Origin: Spirogloea muscicola
Taxonomy: Eukaryota > Streptophyta > Zygnematophyceae > Spirogloeales > Spirogloeaceae
DNA: 20,256 nucleotides
NCBI GenBank assembly: GCA_009602725.1
Contig: WELB01000104.1
Location: forward strand, 293,508-313,763
Reading direction: 5' to 3'
In this document: positions 1 through 8,507 of the stretch, one piece after another
Layout: the number at the start of each line of letters is the position of its first letter
Position numbering within the stretch: the stretch's first letter is position 1
Translations under genes and position numbers: made by a program
The notes under the pieces: generated by a model
The model's input: only the letters and a program-made list of their open reading frames with translations
Database searches by the model: none
Told to the model about the DNA's origin: nothing

Positions 1-1
1 C

Positions 2-142
2 GAGCCGCGCGCGCCTCCGTCGCCGTCGCCGCCGCCGGCGGCGGCGGAGGTCGTCAGCTCTGCGGCTGATCACGCCGAGGCGCCGCTGCCGCCGCGCCTG
101 CTGCACCCGCACTCGCTCACCGTGGAAGTCGGCAATCGCAAG
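2..142 (+). other. PNP: PNPase exon 1 (partial): Pro/Ala-rich N-terminus
   Basis: The frame is open from the window edge to the AAG at 140-142. It reads a Pro/Ala/Ser-rich low-complexity stretch and then [11 protein letters not shown], the first strand of RNase PH core 1. The Pro/Ala-rich part probably lies just after the transit-peptide region, which is inferred because the start codon is not in the window. Intron 1 (143-355) opens with GTCGCC, a weak donor followed by a long C-run, and ends at GCGCAG. That splice joins the segment exactly to [14 protein letters not shown]. Confidence 0.8.
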
Positions 143-3100
143 GTCGCCCCCCCCACCCCCGCCCCCCCACCCCCGGTCGCCGGCTGACTGCCGTGAGCAT
201 CCATGGCGTCGCGGATTTGGCGCTTGTGCGGCCGACGCCGTCGGCGGTGTCGACCAGACGACCCGGATGCGGCGTACTTGGAATTGCCGTCGAGGGTTTA
301 GCAAGTCTGGGGTTTTGCACCATGTGCTGAAGCTCTGCCCTGCTTATCGGCGCAGGTGGTCATCGAGACCGGCAGGATCGGGCGGCAGGCCAGCGGCGCC
401 GTCACCGTGCGCGACGGCGACACTGTGCGCGAGCTGCCCCCGTCACTCACGCCCTCGATGCTGGACGCGATGACGGCCTGCAATGCGTGCGGGCCGCTTC
501 ACGAGTACCACTGTTGTGTGGAAGCGGCGACGTCCTCAGCAAGGTCTCACGCCCGGCGCATGGCGTGCTGCAGGTCCTGTACACGACCGCCTGCGTCGCC
601 GAGGAGCCAAGCGAGCAAGGCGACTTCGTGCCGCTAACCGTCAACTACCAGGAGCGCTTCAGCGCCGCCGGCCGGACCAGGCAAGCGCTGCCGCTCTCCG
701 ACCGCCCACCACGTGCGCTTGCCAATGGCAGCCAGTGCGATGTAGCTCTCCTGCTGCTGTTGCACCTGCAATCATCCAAGTCGCGCTTTGGCTACGAGCA
801 CAGCCCACTTAAGGGCGTGTGAATGGCATGATGAGCCGGACAGCTTGAGACCCTTCTAGCAAGCAGGAACGTCAGCAATGACATGGCCAGCTCAGAGCTA
901 TCTGGTTGGCTGGACTCGCTCCTGCAACCTGCTCATTGGCGCCTTGGCCACGCACATCTGCTAAGAGTTGGAACCGGAAACTGATAGTCAGACTGTGTGC
1001 TGCCCATCCCTCTGCAGCGGAGGCTTCATCAAGCGAGAAGGCAAGCCGCGCGACCATGAGGTGAGTCTGAAGGAGTAGCAACGATGGTCGTCCTCCAGAT
1101 CAAGCCATCAGCAATTGTAGGTAGGCTCATGCTCAGAGATGGCCGGCACTGGCGTATCGAGCAACCATGGTGTCCCTCCATTTCGGGCTGCGTCAATGTG
1201 TCGCCCGTGACGACCTGGTCTGGCGAACCTCCATTGCAGGTGCTTATATGTCGCCTGATAGATCGGCCGCTGCGGCCGATGATCAAGAAGGGCTTCAACT
1301 TTGAGACCCAGGTCCTCTCGTGGGTGAGTACCTCATATTGCAGTACCTTCTATTGCAACACGACACGAGCTGCAGGGATGCCACTCAGAGAAGTTGGAGC
1401 ACAAAGTTGCATAGTGCACCCCCCGAAGGGACCAAGGCAGGCTCACAGAGCAGCACGCAACCCCTGTGACTTGGTGACAGTCTGGGCAGTCGCTTTACAG
1501 TCTGCTTTGTATGCAACGTACACAAACTCTCGCTATGAGAATGCAAGGTGTTCTTACATCTCCTTATATTAAACCTTAAACCCTAGACCTAAGCATCACT
1601 TACTGTGCCAAATCACAGGTGTTGAGCTACGACGGCGTCCATAGCCCTGATGCTCTAGCCATTACGGCAGCAGGCGCTGCATTGTGAGCTGCTCGCTCTT
1701 TCCTCCTTGAGCAGGCAGCCTTTGCCTCCTTCATATTCACATGAAGTCTTTGAAAGTGTATCAGAGTTGCTGGGCAAGAGTGACTTGAATGGTGCTTGAG
1801 TTGAGCAGCCAATAAATTGTATATTGCAACCTTCAGAGTAATAGTGGTGTTTTGCTGCAGGGCTTTGTCTGAAGTTCCACTGTCGTCCCCGGTGGCGGGC
1901 GTGCGGGTTGGCATGGTCGGTGGCGAGTTCATCGTGAACCCCACCCTCCCACAGATGGAGCAGTCAAAGCTGGACTTGGTGCTCGGAGGCACCGCCACTG
2001 CCATTTTCATGATTGAGGTGACCACACACACCTTGGAGCCTTCTCAACATGGTGGTTTGTTGTCAAAAATTGAGCTTTGATGATCCAGAGTCTAGGTGAA
2101 AGGGTCAGGTCATAGTGTATGCTGTAGTGTGTGAGTTTGAGTTTAGGGGTTGGGTTAACGGGGTTAGGTGCAGAGTTGCTTACAGCATGACTAGCGAGTA
2201 CTCTGCTGTAGCACCCCATGACCTGTCCTGTCATGATTGTCCAATGAACTTTGGCTTGTGCTACCAAAGCTCCATGCATCTTCAGTCGCTGTAAGCCAAG
2301 CCTGCATCGTACATTGCTTTTAGGGATGTGCTGAGCTGGAGGCAACATGGCGCAGCTACTTTTTAATTAACAGAACTTAATCAATTGCTGAAGATAGATT
2401 TTGCTCGTCACTTCCTTCTGCACGCAGGGCTACTGCGACTTCCTGTCGGAGGAGCAGATGTTGCAGGCAGTTTCTATTGGCCACGTGAGTAGGCCATGGA
2501 CCCATGCCTTCTTGGGGCTTTCATGGTCAAGCTTCCTGCAAGGCGACTCTGTCTTGCAGTTGTATCGGCAATGAGTGAGCCCAGATAAGCTGCTTTTACT
2601 TTCTCATGCAACGGTGAGCTGTGGTTGTCTTACATCGGGGTTTTCAGAAAGAGGTCGCGAAGCTGTGTAAAGCAATTGGTGACTGGAGCCGGGAATTTGG
2701 CAAGAGCAAACGCATACATTCGTTGAAGCTTCCACCCACGGGCATCATCTCGCACATTGAGGTATCTTCTTCATATATTCCAGCACTGACCTCCTTGCAC
2801 GGGACATATGCTTCATTGCACGTACAATATCAGTGGTGCGACTGTGGAACTTGACCAATCTGCCGGTTCTCACAACATCTTCTTGACTCACCGTGGCAAG
2901 AAGGCAGCTCCTTAGAATGTAAGGCAATATATACATCAATTATATGCGCAGGGTTTTCTTCTGGTACATTAGTCCTATCCAGGACGTACAGAACAGAGCC
3001 CCTGAGGTCCTGGCACGTGCGAGCAGGCTGTGGTTGGGAACAGGCTTGAGGCTGCGCTGCGCCTGAGGGCGAAGAAGGAGCGCGCCAAGGCCATGGGGGA

Positions 3101-6100
3101 GCTGGAGGAGGCGGTGCTGGGCGCGCTCACGGCGGAGGGGCGGAATGCTGAGGCGGCACGGCTTGCATTGGAGGAGGACGAGGCTGAGGAACTTGCTGAA
3201 GAGGCGTGGGACGATGAGGACGAGGACGACATTGAGGACGGAGAGCAGGAGGAGTCGGACGTGCGTGTGCGCGCCACCGTCCGCAAGGTCACCGCACCAT
3301 CAGAGGTTGGTCCAACTCTTGCTTCAGTGGAAAGTGGGTCTGCCCACTCTCCACTGAATCACCTTCCACTGAAACAGTATTGACACAGTACTGTTGTTCC
3401 TGACGATTCCCCATATTGCCAATGAAAAATCGTCTCGCCTGCCTGCTACACTCGAGTATTTGCTGCATCATTGATGCTCTTTGTATGAAGGCGGGCCCCT
3501 CGCTAAACCTTGACCCTAACAGTAGCAATTAATGTCAGCCTGATTCCTGAGGCCACTGTGCTCTCTCAGACATTCGAAGTGGGCGATGTGAAGCGGGCCA
3601 TTAAGGAGCTGCCATCGAGCACCATGCGCCGGTTGGTAGTCCAGGTGAGTTATGCTATCAAGGTGGCCTCCTTCTCTAGAAGCTTGATGGAGTGGGCATG
3701 CCTTCTTCAGCAGGTTATGTGGCTCCAAAGCTCATGCTACTTAAGCTGACAGACCTCCAATTGACATTTAACCCCCTATTGAGATTAATGAAACCTGTCA
3801 AGTCGTGCAGGAGGGGGTGAGGAGTGACGGGTGAAGGGTTACAAATATCCGGCCTATCGAGAGCAGCTGTCAAATACTGCCCAGGACCCACGGCAGCGCC
3901 CTCTTCACCCGGGGCGAAACTCAGGTGCAGATTGCACGATGATGCCCACCTTGTCCACTCTGCAGCTGCCTTTCATTCTTGATCTTATGAAATTAGTGTC
4001 AGTGGGTGCTACACAGGTATCCTGTGCTTATTGCTCGCACAATGTCGTAACTACTGAACATTCTTGTACTCTGTTGCTGCAAGTCAAGCATGCGCTGTGC
4101 TTGCTTGACTTCGCCGTGACTTGCTGGTGCAGGCACTGGCCGTCGCGACGCTGGGTGGCGACGACATGGGCCAGCGGCTCGACAACCTCACCGGTGGCGA
4201 GGGCCTCAAGCGCTTCTACTTGCAGTACTCCTTCCCGCCGTCCTCGGTCGGGGAAACAAAGCGCCATGGCGGGCCAAGTCGGAGGGAGATTGGCCACGGC
4301 ATGCTGGCGGAGCGTGCGCTTGAGCCGGTGTTGCCGCCGGATGAGGAGTTCCCGTACGCTATTCGCCTGGAAAGTACAATCACAGAGAGCAACGGGTCTT
4401 CGAGGTGCAGCACTTGCCCTCCTTTCTCACTGCACAGGACTTACTTGTGCAGCTATACATCAGTCTGTTGGCAGATTCAAGTGAGACTTACAAGGACAAG
4501 TATGTGGCGCAAGGTCGCAATGATTATTTTGTTCCGTGACTGTTGTGCCTGTCTTGCGGTATGGACTCTGCTTTCTGAGATCATAGCACAGACACAAGCA
4601 ATGCCAGTTTGTTTTGTGCCAGTAGATCAACCAAATATGGAGATGCCAGGCTCTGGGACTCGGGGATGTCAACCTAGGGTTTCTCGCGTTTAAGGGGGTT
4701 AAAGATCTCAAATCCCATGCTAACAGTTGCAGTGTGCAGTTCTGACGCCTTCTGGGTCACATCTCCAGCATGGCGTCTGTGTGTGGAGGCTGTCTGGCGC
4801 TGCTGGATGCTGGTGTTCCTCTGCGAGGGGCAGTGGCTGGCATCGCAATGGGGCTCATCCTGGACACCTCGGAACTTGGTGGCGATGGGGAGCCTGTCAT
4901 CTTAAGCGACATCCTTGGATCGGAAGATGCGCTTGGCGACATGGATTTTTAGGTTGGTCCATGGCAGTTGGCTGCGACAAGCACTACTGTGCTACTGTGC
5001 AGCAAATCCCCTCCATCTACTGCACAGCTTACCACAGAACGTATGAAGCATTGTGTAATTGAGACTCTCCTTTGTGTTGCTCTTTGGAGCCAAGCATCCC
5101 TGCCGATAGTGGAGGAGCAATGGAAATTTAAGGGCTCAATAAGCTGTTTTCTACTGCAGGTGGCAGGCAATGCAGAGGGCATCACTGCATTTCAGATGGA
5201 CATCAAGGTCAGTGATGTTCTTTATATAACAGTATAGCACTGTGCAATGCAAGCAAGTTCCTGGTGGCTGGGCACCCATCCAGATGACAACAGTGTGAGA
5301 TGCTGGAAGGGATGACTAGTATTCAATATCAACCTCAGTCACGGCCAGCAACAACGAGCAAATAAGCACAGTGCTTTTGTCTCTTGTCTCTCATTCTGCC
5401 TTGCCTCAGTCGAAGAATGAATGTATTGAAGGAGCCGCTGCATGAAGTGTACTGGCTCGCCTCCCATTCTGACTGTTATATTCTCCTAATTTGCATGCTT
5501 GTCAATGACAAGGTGGAGGGCATCACATTGGCCGTCATGGAGAAGGCGCTGGCTCAAGCCAAGGGTGGGCGCATCCACATCCTCGGTGAGCCACTGCCTA
5601 ATGCTCTTGTTGCACACGGCATTCCTGGTATTCCAGCCTATGTTCCATTCACCATCAGCTGTGTCAGCTCTTGTAGCATTCACTAATTGCCAACAAGCAA
5701 CAAGTACGTGTGGATGTGCTGCTGGTTACCAGCACTAAGTGGAAGTGGTTTCGATTGGTGGTTTCGACAGGCGAGATGGCCAAGTGCGATCCGCCTCCTA
5801 CAAATGAGATGTCTGTGTTTGCGCCACGGATTGAGCTTATGCGGGTTTGCCGCCTCTTGAGATGCCACATACCTTAAGAGAGCAATAAGAGAGCATGGCT
5901 TGGCAGCGCACACAAGAGAACATGGCTGGGCAGTGAACTTGCAATGGCCAAGAGTAATTATCCTCTGTCCGAGTACTCGTTGCAGGTCGACCCAGACAAG
6001 GTGAACTTGGTCATCGGGTCAGGAGGCAAGACTGTGCGGAGCATCATCGAGGAATCCGGGGTGGAGTCCATTGACATCAAGGACACGGGCATTGTATGAT

Positions 6101-7476
6101 CCGGCGCTCTCATGTCGTAGGCTTCTTCCGTAAACGTCTGCTTTCAAGTTGAAAACTGTGAGATCAGCTTGCTTCCAGGAGAGAGGAAGGTCCTACTAAT
6201 GCAACAGATATGTAAATATGACATTGACTGCAAGCTGCACGCTGACTTCTCCACAGTGTTGGCTAGCAGAGAGGTTGAGTCATTTGGTGTGCATGTGCAG
6301 GTCAGAATGGTGGCTAGGAATCCCGAGGCCGTCATCCGAGCTCAGGAGCGGATTTACGGCCTGACCATGGACCCTGAAGTTGGGTGTATTTACAGGTGAG
6401 GTGTAGGACACCACTGTTGTGCCCCTTTCATTCTCTTACTTGTCTGAATCATTGCCATTACTACTCATTCTTGCATATGCTGGTACATTCATGTACGTAA
6501 TTGCAGCAGCTTGCTTGTACTCTTAAACCAAGCAGGGGTGTCTGGACACTGTCTAAAGTCTGACACAGGCAACAACGCTGCCTTCATCTTACAAGCCTTA
6601 CTTGTTATTGCTTGCTCAGAAATTGCAAGGTGAAGAATGTTGTCATGTTTGGGTGCTTTGTGGAGATAGCTCCTGGAAAGGAAGTAAGTTTTCCACGTTG
6701 ATTGAAGCAGCCAGCACGCATGTGCATGTGCAGCGTTCACATTCCTGAGCAATTGAGTCAAGAGGGCTGTATGAGGTCAAAATTGTGGGCGTTTCCGTTA
6801 TGTTGCCTAACAATTTTCCTTCGTGCTTCAGGGTCTTGTCCACATTAGTGAGTTGAGCACCCAGAAGCTGGCACGAGTGGAAGATGTAAGCTTTGCTCTT
6901 GACTCACTAGACCAATGTGTAAAGACAGCACTCAGACCAATTATCATGTCAATGGTATCCAGCATTGCCAGGGGGCTCAGCAGCCACTTGCGCTATACCC
7001 GTTGATCTTTATGTCTGACACCTGCTCCCGCTCTGGCCCCTTCTGTGCAGTTCGTCAACGAAGGAGACTACTTAAACGTTAAATTATTGGAGGTGAGAGC
7101 CAAGCCGCCACTTGAGCTGCATGCATCACAAATAGATGACCCTACAAAGTGCATGCAACAAACCACCATCCAGCTTGCCATTGCATTGTCTTCATTCTCC
7201 AGTAAGCTAGCTGCAATCCGATCCAGCGGGGTGACTGGCGAGCATGGACAAAAGAGGATGCGAAGCTCCATGCTCGCCACAGCCCGAACCTTTTACTGTC
7301 CACTTGGCCCAACAGATCCGCACCGCACCTTGACTGGCCTTTGTTCGCCTTTGATGTAGATCAATCAGCGAGGCCAGCTGCGCCTGAGCCACAAGGCGGT
7401 CCTTTACGAGGAGCAGCAGAAGCAAGCAGGCGCACCCAAGAAGCCCATGCTGTCCGGAGCAACGGCCAACAATTAG
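2..7476 (+). CDS. PNP: Plastid-type polynucleotide phosphorylase (PNPase), 5'-partial, with two in-frame stops
   Basis: Phosphorolytic 3'-5' exoribonuclease and polyadenylating enzyme (EC 2.7.7.8), forming trimers that process and degrade plastid RNA in plants. Twenty-three exons could be placed, all with consistent phases, giving 812 codons from the window edge to the TAG at 7474-7476. The order is RNase PH core 1, helical/acidic linker, RNase PH core 2, KH, S1. Signature strings include [78 protein letters not shown] and DMDF. The linker and overall layout fit the plant plastid isoform (Arabidopsis RIF10 type) from memory of that sequence. About 90 N-terminal residues, including the transit peptide, lie outside the window. 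TGA at 3832-3834 and TAG at 4950-4952 interrupt the frame at conserved positions, so this copy may be a young pseudogene, a null allele or carry sequence errors. It is tail-to-tail with the FBPase gene. Confidence 0.93.
356..2484 (+). other. PNP: PNPase exons 2-8: RNase PH core 1
   Basis: Exons are 356-424, 574-680, 1018-1060, 1240-1323, 1619-1683, 1861-2017 and 2428-2484. Joined, they read [100 protein letters not shown] and [15 protein letters not shown]. These follow plastid PNPase without a gap. In bacterial PNPase this core is structural and binds RNA rather than carrying the main catalytic site. Every junction is GT-AG except the intron at 681-1017. The introns at 1324-1618 and 2018-2427 contain TTTAGGG-like telomere motifs and no other recognisable feature. 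Confidence 0.9.
681..1017 (+). other. GC-AG intron in PNPase
   Basis: The donor reads CCAG|GCAAGC and the acceptor CTCTGCAG. Only this GC donor restores the frame: AG from exon 3 plus C from exon 4 makes a Ser codon, giving the conserved run [19 protein letters not shown] donor with a strong AG|GCAAG context is the usual form of the rare GC-AG class of U2 introns. The 337-nt intron shows no other feature. Confidence 0.85.
2648..3305 (+). other. PNP: PNPase exons 9-10: helical linker with acidic tract
   Basis: Exons are 2648-2761 and 3027-3305. Exon 9 reads [20 protein letters not shown] and then [17 protein letters not shown]. Exon 10 is the longest PNPase exon (93 codons). It carries Ala/Lys/Glu-rich helix and then a strongly acidic run ([29 protein letters not shown]). 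This corresponds to the all-alpha domain between the two RNase PH cores. An acidic expansion at the same place is known in Arabidopsis plastid PNPase and is absent from E. coli PNPase, which supports the plastid assignment. The intron at 2762-3026 has no recognisable content. Confidence 0.85.
3570..5585 (+). other. PNP: PNPase exons 11-16: RNase PH core 2 (catalytic), containing both in-frame stops
   Basis: Exons are 3570-3644, 3811-3924, 4133-4404, 4769-4952, 5160-5207 and 5513-5585. They read [16 protein letters not shown], the RSDG motif, [92 protein letters not shown] and [17 protein letters not shown]. The two aspartates of GDMDF match the metal-binding pair of E. coli PNPase. The codon after RSDG is TGA, where Arg is expected, and the codon after DMDF is TAG, where Lys is expected. 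Exon 12 also reads SCQILPR where SRCGLLPR is usual. The larger introns 4405-4768 and 5208-5512 hold nothing recognisable beyond one TAGGGTTT at 4675. Confidence 0.9.
5771..6395 (+). other. PNP: PNPase exons 17-19: KH domain
   Basis: Exons are 5771-5844, 5986-6093 and 6301-6395. They read [19 protein letters not shown], then [34 protein letters not shown] and [18 protein letters not shown]. The GSGG loop is the RNA-contacting GxxG element of a type I KH fold. [11 protein letters not shown] matches plastid PNPase closely. No break is seen here, even though it lies downstream of the two stops. Confidence 0.9.
6301..7476 (+). other. PNP: PNPase exons 19-23: S1 RNA-binding domain and C-terminus
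   Basis: Exons are 6301-6395, 6620-6683, 6832-6885, 7051-7092 and 7360-7476. They read [56 protein letters not shown] and [15 protein letters not shown], a complete S1 OB-fold. A short tail then ends with TAG at 7474-7476. The last acceptor is GATGTAG at 7353-7359. Exon 22 is only 42 nt. Conservation stays good to the end, so any loss of function upstream must be recent. Confidence 0.9.
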
Positions 7477-8507
7477 CCACGATTTGCGCGTATTGGACAC
7501 CCTTTCATGTGACCATCCGGAAACAATCCACTTGGTTCCTCCGGCAGAGATTGCATCTTTCTTCTAGAACTGTTAAGCTTGTGCAACACAAGCTCCCATT
7601 TATTGGCCGACCTGCGGCCTTTGTAAAGACTGCACATGCTGCTCTCCGGCTCACTGTAGCGCGCGTCTGGCTAGCATGCGCTGTGCCAACCTGGAAATGC
7701 GGATAACACGTTCCTCTTAGTTGTTTCCCTGATCAGGATGTTATACTGCACAGGAGCTGCTGCTGCTCAGTCTTCCCGACCAATTTTGGTGCTATGCATG
7801 ATACAGTCACTGGAGACAGGTCTCAGGAATGCCACAAGTGCCGCATCATGATGTCCTAATACAACCGCCTAACTGTGGCGCATATATGACCTCTTCTTCG
7901 CATGAAGTCAAGCGAGAAAGCGCCTGCCTTTTCAGGACATTCAAATTTATCTTGAAGTATCGCCAAGTGGCAAGGCAACGATTTTGATATGACATACGAA
8001 GGTCTGAAACCTTTTACTCCAGATCATTGACTCTGTCAGAGCTACAACGAGTAAGTGAAATCACTTTTGGCACACAACAAGAATAAGGGACAATAGCCTA
8101 GGGAAAAGAAGATAATTTCTCCTCTTGAACCCTACCAACAACCAACACAACTTTACCCAGGACTGCATGCGTAGGTGCAAGACAGCAGCATCCAGCACTC
8201 GAGATGTTGACTGGCGGCTCCAGATAGACAGCTCTCTCAGCCTAGCAGAGCAGGTGTCAAACCCCTGGACACAACTCACGTTCCGGACAGATTACAATAA
8301 TGCCCTTGACAGGACATGGCACCACTGTCAACATGCTGGCAGGCTGGTTGATAAGATCTTGGTGTTGCGAAAGAGGCAAAGCAGTGACCTCATTTAAGGC
8401 TGCAAAGACGGGAAGAAATAATGGACTGCAGGCAGCACAAGTGCAGGAAAAATCAAATGACCACATAATGGCTAAAGAAGCTTGCACCAGTGGCTTAGTA
8501 AAGCCTC
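7477..8507 (+). other. Tail-to-tail intergenic spacer
   Basis: About 1 kb lies between the PNPase stop and the FBPase stop, so it should hold both 3' UTRs and polyadenylation sites. No conserved coding stretch, RNA gene or repeat was recognised on either strand. Short open frames here have no family features. Confidence 0.6.

Noticed and set aside
3831-3865. A tiny intron removing the TGA at 3832
   Set aside because: The only nearby GT...AG pair would give an intron of about 30 nt and delete the conserved IRPI segment. Spacing to the family is correct without it.
3831-4484. 217-codon open frame on the plus strand
   Set aside because: It begins within PNPase exon 12, crosses an intron with clear splice signals and reads exon 13 in the wrong frame. 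The conserved PNPase frame explains the region better.
3832-4952. Stop-codon reassignment or selenocysteine as explanation for the two in-frame stops
   Set aside because: TGA and TAG stand for different expected residues (Arg, Lys). Both codons end neighbouring genes normally (kinase TGA, FBPase TAG, PNPase TAG), and PNPase is not a selenoprotein.
2-7476. Bacterial contamination or a bacterial pnp gene
   Set aside because: The gene is split by 22 spliceosomal introns with consistent phases and carries a plant-type acidic linker.
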